64,000 nucleotides of DNA, taken from the NCBI GenBank assembly GCA_907165065.1, contig OU015528.1, forward strand, positions 48,971,515-49,035,514. The letters run 5' to 3'. The notes beneath the pieces were generated by a model. The model was given only the letters and a program-made list of their open reading frames with translations. It was not told the origin of the DNA and ran no database searches. This stretch comes from Caprimulgus europaeus. Taxonomy: Eukaryota > Chordata > Aves > Caprimulgiformes > Caprimulgidae. The position numbers and the translations under genes are program-made. Below, in pieces: positions 29,223-43,400 of this stretch (positions within the stretch are counted from its first letter, which is position 1; every line of letters starts with the position of its first letter).

Positions 29223-32200
29223 ACATTAAGTGATGGTTGTCCTCAGCAGATGAGTCTGGTTAGCACAATGCTCAGAAATCACTTCCAATGGTTAGAAGTG
29301 CCATGACTAAGCCATACTAACAACAAAATGATCAGCTACATATAACTTGGAGGGGAACAGAACTGTCACCTGTCCTTGGAAGATAAAAGATTAATGTTGC
29401 TTTAACAGTTTAAAAAAACTATCATCAAGGAGACACTCACTAATGTTTGCAAGCCTGCATGTTCAGAGAAATGAGGTGCAGACTGTTGTACTACAATAGG
29501 TTTGGACCTAGCAGACTGCTGAAGCTCCTAACTGCTGACCCTTTGGCAGTCAATCACAACCCACTTCCTCTCTTTCAGGACACTGTTGATTTGATAAAAC
29601 ACAGTCTCTAGCAAAGCACTCAGAAATACTCTCCATAAAATAAAAAATTAAAATCCCAAACTCTCTAAATAAACCCTCCTCCTACTGGCCCAGGACAAGA
29701 TTTTTTTTGTTTTAAAGCGCATTATTACTATTGATGCATTATTTTCAACACACATGTATGCACACAGATGTACACGCAGCGCAACATGAAAACACTGCAC
29801 AACTGATATGAAAAGGACAGGAATTTGGCATCTGATTTTTCTTTCTTTGTTTAGTAACAGTAGTTGAGATAACTTCTTTTTATGTAACTCATTGCACAAC
29901 ATGCTTATGCAGCACGCTCCTTTTCCTTAAGAATGGGTACATCTATTTCCATGAAGTGGCCATACAGCCTCACTTTGCCTCATCTGCCCTGCCCTCCCCT
30001 GCTGTAGGGTATGTGGGTGCACGTAAAAAGGCACTAGCGCAGTATTTGTGGTTCGAGCCTGGCCATTTCAGGCAGAGTAAGCCCCTGACCCTTAGAGCTG
30101 GGAGGCAGAAGTTGGCCACCCCAACATCAAACACTGAAGTTCAAGACTGTAAGCCCTGACAGCCAGCAGCAATAGGGTGAACAGAAGAGTTTAACAGGCA
30201 TTTCCCTCATACAAAGTAAAACAGAAAGACTGGGAGGTGGAGGTGGGGTGGGTGAAGAAAAGCAAGCAGCAAATCTCCACGTGGGAAATAAACTGACCAA
30301 ATAGCTGAAAACAGGAAAGTTGATTTCTAACGTACATTTTACTCGAGTTTTACATACTCTCTCCTTTTTCTGTACTGAAAAAGGCAGGATAACAAAACTA
30401 CTTCATTATCAGGTATTCTGTCAGCACTGGTTTTTTTAGCACTACTTAAAAGTGGTTTAAAGAAGCACCATCATGTATTTCCTGCTAGTCCTCCTAACTG
30501 AGGACTCACTCAGTTAAACTATACTGCATTTCAATTAGGTTTACAGTTTCACTTTGCTTTTAAAAAGGTGCTTGGAAGAATATTTTCATTTAGTTTCAGT
30601 CAAGAGGGAATAAAGTGATAGATTTCCATTCACACACTTCTCTTCTCCATGCAACTGCACACATGTCTGCATGAGTAACAAAGCACTATAAATTGATAAC
30701 CCTTCTTCTCCCACAACTTGTTTAACATTAGAATGAATTTCTGTTGCTGATATTGAGAAGTTTTCTTAATGTATTTTAATTTATTCACTCTTTAAAATTC
30801 TTGATCCCCCGCTTGACAATAACATTGAGATTTTTCTTTTTTTTCTTTTTCTTTTTATTTATTTTTTTATCATTTTTATTTTAAAGTAAAAACTTTCAAA
30901 CATTTTGAAGATTCAGGAACTTGTAAAAGTTTATCAACAAGAAACAGCCATCTATCTAGGATAAGATTAGGTTAAATAAACCATCTTCAAAAAACTGGCT
31001 TCCTACCCTAGAATTCCTGAGAATGCTTGCAGATTTAAAGCAGGAAAATAAAATGTTAAAATAAAAACAAAAACACTGTTAAATGCTCCCAGAGTTAGTC
31101 TTCATCTAAAATATATATATGCACTTTTTGGTCTTTTTTTTTTTTTTTGTATGTTTTAATTTTTTTCCCTTTACGCTTACAATGGAAGAACAATTTAGCT
31201 TTAAATATTTCAAATCCCTCATTATGTCTGTAAACAAGAGGGGCTCTAGCACCCGGCTTTCACCGTAGTATCGCAATGAACTCAACTAGCCCAAAGTGCA
31301 GGAAAAGGGACCTCAGGGCAGGTTTGGAGAGAGAAGTGAGGGTGGAACACAGCAATGAACCAGCATGTACAGCAAATCATGTGACAGAATGGATACTGGC
31401 TTACTCGGGCCAAAGGTGCTTCACTAGGAAGTACTGCTGGCACAGGACTTTTAAGAACCTGCTCTGCGCGTTCAAGCAGGGCTGGTCTGCGAGCAGAGGC
31501 TAGCAGAAACAAAGGGTTACGGATGTGTGCACGCGAGGGGCACTAGCTAGCAGGAGCTGGAAGAGAGCATTTTGTTTCTTTGTGCACAGTGAGATGGATG
31601 AAAGAGGAGACATGACAGAAAAGGGTATTCAGAAGGGGCCAGAGTATGCTGCACACTCCAGTTTGCTAAACAAATACAAACCTACTCACACTTTTTGTCA
31701 CATAACACTTTGCATACAAATCTACAGGCATGTGTATACGCAGCATTTCCCTCAGTCAGTCTTCCTTGTGACATTGGGTTTACACAGAAAGGGCGAATTA
31801 AAAAAACCACGCGACTCCCCAGCCCTTCTCTCCCACCCCCAGCGCACAGGCACGCACACACACGTGCATGCACACACACATACCCCCCTACTTTACTTGA
31901 TCTGTTTTTGCTTCTCCCCACCCAACCCATGCTAAGATTTAAATGTATTAGACATCCTTGTATCCTTCACTGAAAATGCTGAAGAAAGAGACTCCCTTAT
32001 CCTAACCCCCCAGGTAATAAACCCCAAGCACTGCTCCTGCTGAGGGCTGGAATGGACAGGTATGTGCTGGTACAGAATGTCGGCACTTTGTTAGACAGTG
32101 TAACGGCTAGACAACACCACACCGAAGTCCTAGCACTTACGGAAAAAGTACCGGCACTTCTCCCTTCTCCTGGCCCCACCCCCCCAAAAGACTTGCTGCT

Positions 32201-34009
32201 TTGTGTCAAGGGACGTTCCTTCAAGTCTGCTACAACTCTTTTTCACAAAAACAGGTCTTAAAAGTTTTGTTCCCAGCGCACACATGCACGCACACACTGG
32301 CTATCACTGTGGATTATAGGTCACCCCTATCCTGCCCAGAGTACTACTACACTGATGCTAAGAAAACCCCAAACTTTTCCTTAAATACAGAAATTAAAAA
32401 GCAACAGTACAGAGAAAGTAAAAACAAAAAGGTGCAATACTTAAAAAAAAAAAGTCTTTGCTAGTTATATACCTCCCTAAGCAAAACCAGGTACACAGGA
32501 AAAAACACAACACAGAGAAACAAAGGGAAACATTTGAAGTACACACTGGTTTAAGAACATTCGTAAGTAAACGTTTCTGTCAGTGATGGTCTGGTGCTGT
32601 AATACACCAAGGCCTGGCACAGGTAACGCTCACCATGAAGGACGCAGAAAGGAGTTAGCTGCATGTGCTTTCAGGAGATGAGGCAGGCCAGCCAGTGGTT
32701 TGCTGACATGATTTAGTTTTTGTCAGTTTTAATACAAGCAGTAAATCATTAAAAGGCTAATTCAGTTGGGCTGGACTTTCAAGCTTCTGATGGATCTTTT
32801 AAGAATGGATAAGGGTATCTACTTATAGGTTTGGGGGAGAAAAGAAACACTCTTTTTTTCTAAAGTTACTGAAGCTTGTGAGAGATGGAATAAGAACATT
32901 TGTCTTAGCCGCACAAAAAATGGCAATGCCTTCTTTCCTCCCCTTTTCCTCTCATTGGAAGAAAAAAAAATGGCTTGCATTATATAACAAACATTCTAGG
33001 GTTCACTCAGTACAAAAACCCCACATGCAGACATAAATAAATAAATACACTGCTACTCAAAAGACAACATTGGCTCTCCTCTCACCAAATCCTTTGGATA
33101 TGGCAGTGTTCTGCTCTACCACAGGGTTAGAACAAGGGCTAGGAAGCAATTACCCACTCAATATGATCTGCAAGACTTGAGATAGCACCCTGCTAAAATG
33201 AATTTAAAAAAACCTACTGACAAATTTTAATCCAGCCCCACTGGATTCTGCTTCAGCCACAGGGACTCTACCATGCCTGTCTTGTTTTCAGAACCAAGAC
33301 ATGCAGATGGCCAGCCAGCCCCTAGACCATCAGCAATGCAGCGTTTCAAGATTATATATATAGAGAAAAAAATGCACACACACAAACATGTGCACACGCA
33401 CTCACACAGAAACAAGCACACGTGGGCAGTTACATGTGCCAGAACACACTGGTACTAATCAACCAGCCAATCACAAAGTGTTGGTTTTTTGTTTTGTTTT
33501 GTGTTTTTTCTTGTTTTGTTTTTTTTTGTGGGTTTTTTATTTTTTATATTTTTTTAAATTTTTTTTTTTGTTTTTAAAGTGAGGCTCCGTCAAGTCTTCC
33601 CCTCCCTCCCACCCCTTTTTTCTTTTGAACCCCTCCCCAAACCCAACCCAACATGGTAGACCTAAGGACGGAAACACACCCAGTGCAAACAAAGTTAAAA
33701 AGCTATTTTTTCAGTATATATGTTTCTTAGCAACAACTTCCGTATAACATGAAAAAGTGAAAAACTAGAAACTAATTTTTTTAATTTTTTGTGTTTAAAT
33801 TTAAATGGTATGTGTACTTGCTTCACATTGTCTTTCTAAGTTGGCGTTCATGATTCAAGTATTTCAAGAGTGATATGTTCTCTTTTTGGATTCATATTCC
33901 AAACGAAAAAACTGAAGTTATATAAGGGAGGCAACTATGTGCTCAGACAGTCTGTCAATGACCCACCTTTTTTTCTCTCTCCGTTTTCTTTTTTCCTTTT
34001 ATAAATGTA

Positions 34010-34015
34010 TTTATT
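34010..34015 (-). terminator. TNRC6B: proximal poly(A) signal candidate
   Basis: AATAAA about 85 nt after the TNRC6B stop. The sequence that follows is A-rich and lacks a clear GU-rich element, so it is probably weak. Confidence 0.3.
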
Positions 34016-34099
34016 GCAAGTTGAAAAAAACGAAAAGGTCAAGTTAGTGCTGCTGCTGTTCCAAAAAAGGTCACGAGGTCAGAGTTGAAAGTTCTAAGT

Positions 34100-34490
34100 T
34101 CAGATTGAATCCGACCCTCCTCCCAGAAGGTCTCCAGGTAGTAAGGGAGCAGGGCTGCCCATTCTGTGTGGATCCTCTACGCTTGGGACCCCCCACAAGC
34201 TCGAAGAATAGTTTGGGGGCCCCCACAACGAACCGCCAGTGAGATCACCCCCACTGCTGCCACTGCCGCCGCCACTGCTCCACTGCCCGAGCCCTGTTGA
34301 CCCACCAAAGAGATTCAAAGCAGGTCCAACTGGATCTGTCTGGTTCTGTCCTGTCTCCAGGGATTGCCAGCCTGCTGTGGGTGCACTTGGGGTTGCTGCA
34401 GGTGTAGGGGGCTGAGCTTGTGCCAGAAAACGACTAACCTCTTCATCAGTGGCAAACTCAGCCAGGATGGTAGTGTTTCCCAACACACAC
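34100..34490 (-). CDS. TNRC6B: TNRC6B last coding exon
   Basis: Completes M674 and encodes w675-w803 and the TGA stop. [12 protein letters not shown] closes the RRM-like domain. The tail has [28 protein letters not shown] and ends GGGSDSI. A (TAAA)n tract lies just upstream of the acceptor. Confidence 0.96.
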
Positions 34491-37400
34491 CTAGAACACA
34501 AGATACGTGGAAGGAATAAATAAATAAATAAATAAATAAAATTAGAGCCAGAAAGTAAGAAGTGATTCAGAAGGCATGGAAACAATAATGCCCAACCGAA
34601 GGAGCTATCAGCTTGTCAAAATGAAGCAAGCACAGAAAACCTTAGCCATTCTCTACAGTGAAACTGACTGACTCAAAGCATGAGAACTTCCATTTTATAA
34701 GAGGGGAAAAAAACCCCAAATCAAACCAACCTCGCTCTCATTCAGTTGCTATGCCTGCAACAAAACCTTTCTAAATTTAAACTAAGGTCTTGAACATTAA
34801 CACAAAAAGTGACAGAAGTGCCTCTGCAGCATAGCTAAAATGGTAAATGCACATTTGCCACCTTTCAAACAAAACAGAGGAAGAAAAGTCTGTAAAATTC
34901 AGGGTAAGATTAGTATAGTTCACAAGCTTCCACTGCGTTTAAGGGCTTACACTACCACCCCCTCCACATTCCCCCAAGATTTTTTGTCTTAAAACCGCTC
35001 ACATTTTCAAAACATACCAGAGCCACAGTCAGCTTGAAAAAGCTGAACAATAGGAAACCTAACATCTGTAGCTTTTCAAGTAGGCTATTTCAGGTGTATC
35101 TCAAAACTACAGCAGATTCCCACATACCCAAGTTACACACACAAGAATGATTTTCAACTGAAACAACTCACAAGCTTTTATAAAATGGCCAAAATTGTAT
35201 AGTAAGGTGCATACTGGTCACAATTTCACCCTATTTTCACCTTCTTAGTTCTGTATGTGTTAAGTTTGTGCCAGAAATAAAAGTAAAAAAAAAAACAAAA
35301 CCAGAAGCTATCTTTGTTTCTCTTCTTCCTCTGGCAATGAATGGAAGATTTCTGTCCAACCACAATACTTCAGATGAGTTTCTGAAGTATAGCACTGGAC
35401 AGATGTTTTGTATTCATGAGTAATGTAGAAACAGAGAATGGACACATGGATTACTTACATGTGCAGTGCAGTCTGGGCCTTGGCCGCCTCCTGTTTGGTG
35501 TTGTATCGGATAAGGGCGGTGCCCTGGGTCAGGTTCAGATGGAATGTCAGCAGTGGGCCATGCTGCATGCAGATCGTCCTCAAGGTTGACCCATCAATCT
35601 GAGGAAGAACAGTCAGGAGAAAACAGGTGTTTGTCACTATTTCTCTGAATGTACTTCAATCCTAACTTCATCTCAGTAATTAAAAGATAACCTGCTCTCA
35701 GAAAGGAAAACAGGTGAAAGTTGTGGGAATTAAGCAAAGGTGAGAGAATTCAACTTTCAAATAGAATCAGTATGCTTTGGCTTCTCACAATGACTTTGCT
35801 TTATGGAATAATCTGACTTATTTCTGTGGTTCAGTTATAGCTTGAGTCCAGTCTTTCCCATCCCACTGAGTTTCTTGCAGTATCACTATCCACAGGTTGG
35901 CAGGTTTTCCAGTAATTATATACAACTTGTACTTCTCATTACATTCAGCCATCAGGATTTGTACCAAAGGAAACAGAACGTCTTAAGTCTCCAGCACTCT
36001 TGATTTCAGTAGAATTTACATCAGCCATTATTTAAAAGCTCTTTGCAAAACTTGAAACATCACCTCTACAATGAGGGTTTTTTAAAACTTATTTTGATGC
36101 CTTTTTGTCTTTGTGGTTTATGAAACAGTAAGTCACAGAAACGAGTCAGTGATCTTTCTGCCAAACCCCGCAACTCATTCCTCCTGAACTCATGTTTTCA
36201 CAGCAGCTGTTGCCTACATTCCTTCTGCAGCAGTAACAGCTTGTTACTTTATCTTCACTAACTGCTTTTCTCCAAGGTGTTCTGTACAGACAGATTCCAC
36301 TCCTGGTATGCCACAGGAACAAACACACACACACGAATAGGATCCATATGTGCAGATACTTAAGGAAGTGCTACTTACTTTCTTCTCCCTTTCCCTTCTA
36401 TTGTGTAATACAACCTCAAAGGAGGGAAAAGGAAGTTGTGTGTGAGACAAAGTTAAAATAGAGACACTTGAAATGAAGATTCTGTCTCCAAATCCACCAT
36501 AACCTCTACACTTCTCTCTAGTATACTGACCCACAACGAATAGAGGACTTGTTATGGAAGAGAGAATTATAATCTGCTTCTTTCCCTTTTCTATTAACTA
36601 AAGTGCCTCCAAATTATATTCTTCTTCCATAAAGGATTCCTAAAGCAGTATTAAACTACCTTGCACAAGGGAGACTTAGAACTGTGCCTCTTTAGCACAC
36701 CACTGCTGTTTCCTTCACATCAAGGAAGACAGTCTTTTCTAGGAAAGGAGCACAGTTTGCCATTTTGAGTGATCTGAAGGAGATCCTAGTTTTTCCTTTC
36801 ACATTGATGTTTTCTTAAGACTGTAGCAGAAGCATGGTAAATTATCCTGCTGAACAGGGGACTCTCTAGACCTCAGGCTGCTGCTGCTGATAATCATACA
36901 GGCTTTTCTAAACTCTTGAATACAGACTAATTTGGATTGTTGAAACCAGGATCTCCATAGAATTAGTTCTGAATGGAAGCAAGTTCTGAGAATACGTGCA
37001 GGAATAACCTAACTAGACTGGTTTTGGCAGCAGTGCTGGAAACATTCTGTGGTTTCACTATGGAAACACCCAAGTGAAAACTGGCAGTTACACCAGCTTT
37101 ATTATTGACAACACCCCTCAAAGAACAGTCTCTACCAGCTATAAACAGTTCCACATTATGGTCATGCAACTTACCCTCACTTCTAAGAAAAATCTTTGTT
37201 CCAATAATTTTTTTGAAACTCTAGGTAATGAAAGGTTATGATGGTTAGGTAGCAAAAACTGAACATCTTAGAGTTAGCTGAAGACATTACAATTGAAAAA
37301 ACAATCAGACTGCAGCCCAGTTTAGTAGAAACACATCTTATGTATGCTGATAAATCTGATTTTGTTAGATTTTATTTGAAGAGAAAGAACTGATGAATCC

Positions 37401-40400
37401 ACAAATCTATCTCGGTAAAGCAAGTGAGTCCCCAGAGACAACAAGAGAAAATACCTGTGGAGTGAGATTGTGAAGAACCAGCCAGTAGCTAGGACGAACT
37501 GAGCCACCATCACTCCAAGTAGATGCTGCAAATTAGAAGACAGAGCAATCAAAACAGATTTGATAAAAAGAAAACCATTCTTCTTTACAATCAGTCTTCC
37601 AGTCTTAGATATAGTCAGCATTATGAGCCCTGCTAACACATGAAGGCCTAATCATCAGTCCTGAAAACAAAACCACATCTTTCCTCACATTTAACATAAA
37701 AATTCATTTTTAATAGTTTATCCAAATTCACTTTTTAATAGAGTTTATCTTTGAGGAGTCTCCCACCCACAGAAAGCATCTAGTCTTGAAAGGCCCAATG
37801 CAATAGGTATTCCCTTCTGGCAGCTCCGAGCCCTCTTCACTCATTCTGTGCAGCAGGACCTGCCATTACACCCACCACCCTCACCCACCTCCCACCCCAA
37901 TTACTGACAGCAAATTTCCATTTCAAGAAGGAACTATGTTTTTCCTTTTACCAGGCAATTGTAACTTTCTTTCCTCCAAACCATTAGTGCTGTAAAACGT
38001 ACACTCCTCAGGTCTGATCAATGGTGCTATCAGTTGATTCTTCTCACCAGAACTGAGCCTTGAGTCCTGTGCCCCCCAGCCCCTGACCGATCGGGGTGCT
38101 GTGCTGTTCCATGGAGATGATGGTTTGGGGTTGGTCAGGCCAGGAGGTGGGCGGGGCAGCCCTGTAGTGTTCCTTGAGGAAATATGGTTTTTCCACATCT
38201 TGTTGGAGAGATGAGTGGGATTGTGTCCTATAGGGTCTGGGGACCATGTTGATTTGTAATCACTGAATTTTGCTATAGGATTAAATAAATTGTACATATT
38301 AGAGAGGTGTACAAAATCTAGACCTTCCACCACACTTATACTGGAGACAAGCACAAAACACAGAACCGTACAACAGCTAATTTACCATACCAAAAAGTCA
38401 CGTTACGTGCAAGTTAATCTTTGCTTATTTTATATATGCTAACAAAAAAAAGGAGAAGATTTATAGATTGTTTATAATAACATAACCAGTCACAGTATGT
38501 TCAGTCATTAGTAAGATAACAGCAACTTTTATGTCCACACTACATTTCATTTCTCTATTCACTAACAAAAGGTAGTAAATTACTTATTTGAGACAAAGGG
38601 TAAAAAAACAGATTTACAGTATTCCAGGGTGCCACAAAATAATACATTTGGGAATCAAGACCATAAAGCTTCCAGTAAATAAAAGCTGCTTCATTTTACA
38701 GATGGATCACTATACTTTCACAACAGAGTAACTGTCAATAGTAAACAGGTTTCAAGCACTAACCTATGAAAGCATATGAAAGTGCTTAAAAACCTGCTTA
38801 ATAACAAGACTCAGTTCCCTTTACAGATACATGAATCCTAAATCCCCGCTTTCTGGCTGTAAAATGCTGCAATGTAGTTCAAACAAGATGAGCAGAAGAT
38901 GGTATGTGTGCCAGGAAGTGGGCTAGTTTCCTCAATTCAACTATGACTTCAATAATTTTTTCTCTCTTGGGTCTTTCTTACATGCTAGACAAAAATTGCT
39001 TTAAGCAGAGGTAAGAAGCTAATATATGCCACTTCTCTGCCCAGGCTCTGAAGGACAAATCTTTTATGTCATTGGAATGCTGCATACACAGATATTACTT
39101 GAAACCAAAGTCACCCCACAAACTGGCAGCAGAAACACTGTTTTTCTTGAAGGCTAAATATGATTTTCAACACCTTCTGTGAAGATGCTGAGATAACATA
39201 CGAACACAGCTTTTAATTCAGTAAGATGCAAAAAACCAAAGTTTGGGCCAGATGCAGCTCTCAGCTATGTTAATCACTTCTGCTATTTACACACAATTCT
39301 TCAGTTTGACTAAGTAGTTGTCAAGACAATGATGTCTCAAGAGAAAACTAGCATTTGTAAGAAGTTCAAAATCCAAATGGTTTGTCTAGAGAAACTATTT
39401 CCAGTATCCTACTCATAACCATGTGCAGAAACCATTTTCCACAAGAAAGCTTCGGAAACCTTCTTACCAAAGATCTGAGGCAGGTATCTAATTACTATTT
39501 ACACGTCAGCTATTAAAAGCCAGCAAACTAGAAGCCCCCTCTTTCTCTCCAGATTCCAGGGAATAATAAGTGCTATAAAAAGGGAGGATAAAATGTTCTC
39601 TTCATAGCACTCTAATATTTTAAGTTAAAGTGACTAAAATCACTCACCTTACTACTCTAATTCCTTAACTCATACATAAAAGAGCAGGCATGTTTAAAAA
39701 ATTATGACAGTCCCCCAACCGCTTACACACACCAAAAGACTGTGTACGTTTTATTTGTTTTTTTCCTTTTGCATCTGCTGCTTTTGTATTGGGGGTGGGA
39801 GGAAGAGCAGAGGATCTTAGCCTAGTTTTTAAAGCAACCACAAGAGAGTCTTTTACCATCAAGAGGACAACTTGTCTGGTCAGCTACTCAAATTTTTAAT
39901 TTCTCAGAAATTACTGAAAGACTAAATATTCACAGTGGAACAGGAATGAAGAACTAGCGAATAAGTGGAAAATGTTTTGTCCAGGTAAGTTTTGGAGCCC
40001 ACATACCTGAAGTGCTATGAACGTTGGTGAAGGAATTGTCAGAGGCACTGTAGGGCCAGGCACCAGGTGAAGGCAGCGAGGTGTTGAGGGAAGAATTAGA
40101 CCCTATCAAAGGGAAAAGAAGAGAGAAGAGTAGGCCAAATTCACAGAGATTCTGTAATACTATTGAACCTCAAGAGAGCCACGATTTGTACCAATGACAA
40201 GCTTCCACATGATAAACAGCCATGGTGCAAAGGCACATAGGTTCCCTTCTTAGTCAAATGCAATAGACTGTCACTCTGTTACGACAGGAAGATCAGAATA
40301 TTCTTGAATATCAGAACAACTTAAATAACCGTATACCAGTTGTTCACTGTTTTACCTGTGGTGTTGTCCCGCAGAAGTTGGTGGTCAGTATCTACAATGG

Positions 40401-43400
40401 GAGATGTGGCTGTCCCCCCAAGCACGCTTCCAGGGGTCACATAGGGGTCAGATTCAGGGTCAATGTTTTGTATACCTTTCCACGGCACTCCCGGTTGGAA
40501 CTCTGTTTCAAGAGCGAAAAAGAAATTAGCTGACAACAGGGAAATGTCATTTACTGGACGTAGTTGTTGAAGATATTTTAGGAGGGTAAATAATTGTCGT
40601 CTACATGGCTCCTCAGGAAAAAACAAACAAACAACCCCCACCCAAAAAAACCCCAAAACAAAACCAGACTTTTCTTAAGTAAAATCTATGTTGCATTTCC
40701 TCCCAAGGCACTCTCTCTGGCATTTGAATTATGTCTACGTACAAAAAAGTGGTTCACTGCATACAGTATTCCTTTGACTATTCCTGTTTTACTACACTTA
40801 GATGAGGATCCAACAGTTTTATCCTTTCTTAATAGATAATAAAGTTTTAAGATATGTAAGATTAGATTCTACACACATACTTTGTGTGGGTGCAAAACTT
40901 CTCAAGGAAAGTCTACCTACCTTAAGAGTTTGTAAACACAACATTTGAAACATTACACTGTAGGTACACACACACTTTATACATTAACTATCAACACTTA
41001 GGTAATGCTAAGGTGAGATGCCTTGTGGTAAAAGCAATGTATATACTCATTGACATTCTTCATGCTTCACAATGAGATGGAAGATACTTATCATGCTTTA
41101 TTTTCCTTTCAACTATAGCTCCAGGCATGCCAGCTTTTTAAGACAAAAGTTATATAAAGCATGAACATACAAAAACTCCAGTTACTGTAACAAAGATTGG
41201 TAACTTGGTTCCTTCTCTGAGCAGATGTTCAATTAATAAAGTACTGTGGTTGATTTTGGAAGCAACAGTAAGAAAATAAAGCTGCCAAACACAAAAAAAC
41301 AAGTAAAGAAGCTTCAGATACTATGTGACAATTTGGGCAAGTGTGAAAAGAGTGCCAAGGTGGCAGATTCATCTGTTACAGATACAAGTCCAGGATATGG
41401 AATGATACCTTTATTCCCAACCTGAAGTTTTGAAATAATTAATGACAAAATATTTGAGTGTAATTAAAAAGCCATGATTAAAAGTGGGATCCAGAATGTC
41501 TTCTCTGGAAAGAAACCATGTAGGGTGAATCCAGCATAGGAAGATTTGATTCAGTCACCTTTGTAACGAAGATGCATAGTCAAGACTACAACTTTCACAG
41601 ACAAACACAGAAGAAAATGTGATACTACTGGTTCAAACACTTGGCAGAGCAAGGGCAGTATTTTTAAAAATGCACTGGCAGGAGAATCTCAGAGAAGAAA
41701 TGCCCCACTGGGTCAGAACTGTGCTCCATCTAGCCCAGTGTTCTGCTAACAGTGGTAGGAGAGATACCATTCAGGGACAGAATACGAACCTAGCCACTAT
41801 CCGTAGGCTACTGCCCTCACACTCTCTCAGTATCAACAGTCCTCCTGTCTAGGATGTCAGAAATACCCTCTATCTGCTAGCACCTGCTTGTGAAACTATT
41901 TTTCCATCAGTTTATCCAATCACTGTTTCAAATGGTTAGTACCATCTGCTTCCAGAAGCTCTAAAAGCAACACATTCCAGAAGTTTACTACTCTGATGGG
42001 AGGGGAGGAGGGGGGAAAACCTCTCATCTATTTGAAATTTACATCCTCTTAAGTCCAAGCATTGCACCATGTTCCGTGTTGCACGATACACAGAATTACA
42101 ATTCTGCATTTATTTAGCTCACTGTTTTCATGATTCTGTAAACCTCAGTCACATTTCCCAATCTTCAGTAACTCCATAAAATAATCTAGAATACCAGGTA
42201 TCAACATTCCTAACAGTATGAGCAATCAGCACTGCATCAAGGGAGGAATCTGCTCAGTTACTGCCAAAATACTGCAATCCTCTGACAAACAGGACCACCT
42301 TATGCTTAAGGAACAAGCAATGCAGCTCTCGGGGTTAGTCAAAAGGTCACTGTTCTGAGATAAAGAATCCATGAACACAGGTTAGGACCTGGAAATTAGA
42401 ACTTGTTCGCAAAAAAGGAAAGAAAAAAAGCATAAGTCCAAATCTTGCCTTTGTAAAGACTTCTGAGAATTGTGAGACTGAAAATTAAGTGCATAGTAAG
42501 CTCTCATCATAAAGTTAAGGAATATTAAAATAAAGCTCCAAAGATCAGGCCTATCGTATATAACACACTTTCACTCATCAATATAAACCTGGTCTGGAGA
42601 AGAGTTTTCCTTGAACTTCAGCATACTGACAAATTTCCAAACTATCCTTTGGGACTGACAGTTATTCTCATGCACATTCACCAACTCTCCCTACAGACAT
42701 GCTCTTTTATTTCTAGATAGTAAAAGAAACATGAAGTGCATTTCTCCACTGATATTTGAAAGGTTCTCCCAAAAAGTTAAAGTATAAAATTATTAGGAAA
42801 ACCATGACAGACACATCCAGACCAGTTTGCTCGGAGTGTATGACTGAACTCCTCCTGAATGGGAATATTACAGTCTAATATTACCTAGGTATGCAAGTCT
42901 GTGTGACATAACCAAAAGATAGAGTTCTCACCAATGCAGCAAAACTTGCTCTCACCTCCAGCTGTGATATCAGTTTGATTGGGCACCACTTCATTTATCT
43001 TTGTGCTGAACAATACTGCTCTCTTGAACGGCAGAATTTCTGCAGCAGATGGCATTTAGGAGGAAAACGCGAAAGGTGTAGTCAGGGTGAATGCTGAGTG
43101 ACCACTGTATTCATTCAAAGGAAAAATGCACCTATTTCAAGAGGTTTTCTCTTGTAAACTAATTTTTGTTAACAACTTATTTTCCAACTCTAGAAGAAAA
43201 ATTGTACCTTCATGCCAGTAACTGACAGTGGACCTCATGTATAAGCTTGCAAAGAAAAAGGACGTAAAGTGTAAAATCATTTTGGGCCTTTATTCCTCAT
43301 CAGGGGTGTTTATAAGGTGGATCATGATTTCAGCTAAGTTTTCCTTGTTGAGAAAACCAATAAGCTAGACAGGCAATGAGATGATTTAAGTGGCTGATGG

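Larger units (their letters stand above)
20570..34099 (-). other. TNRC6B: TNRC6B 3'UTR (about 13.5 kb)
   Basis: No coding exon, splice pattern or other gene was recognised between the TNRC6B stop and the ADSL promoter. The stretch is AT-rich, with many poly(T) and TG-rich runs. It holds three perfect Pumilio elements (UGUAAAUA in the mRNA), a MIR-type SINE relic with a let-7 seed match, and several AATAAA signals that could shorten it. The extent is inferred from the long human 3'UTR and the absence of other genes; transcript data would decide. Confidence 0.7.
34491..40006 (-). other. TNRC6B: TNRC6B 3' introns
   Basis: Introns at 38273-40006, 37526-38047, 35599-37454 and 34491-35458. AT-rich; no other gene or clear repeat apart from the (AATA)n tract. 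Confidence 0.7.

Noticed and set aside
31525..31935. A 136-codon plus-strand frame inside the TNRC6B 3'UTR
   Set aside because: Low-complexity HTHT-rich product from CA repeats, no splice pattern, no likeness to a known protein.
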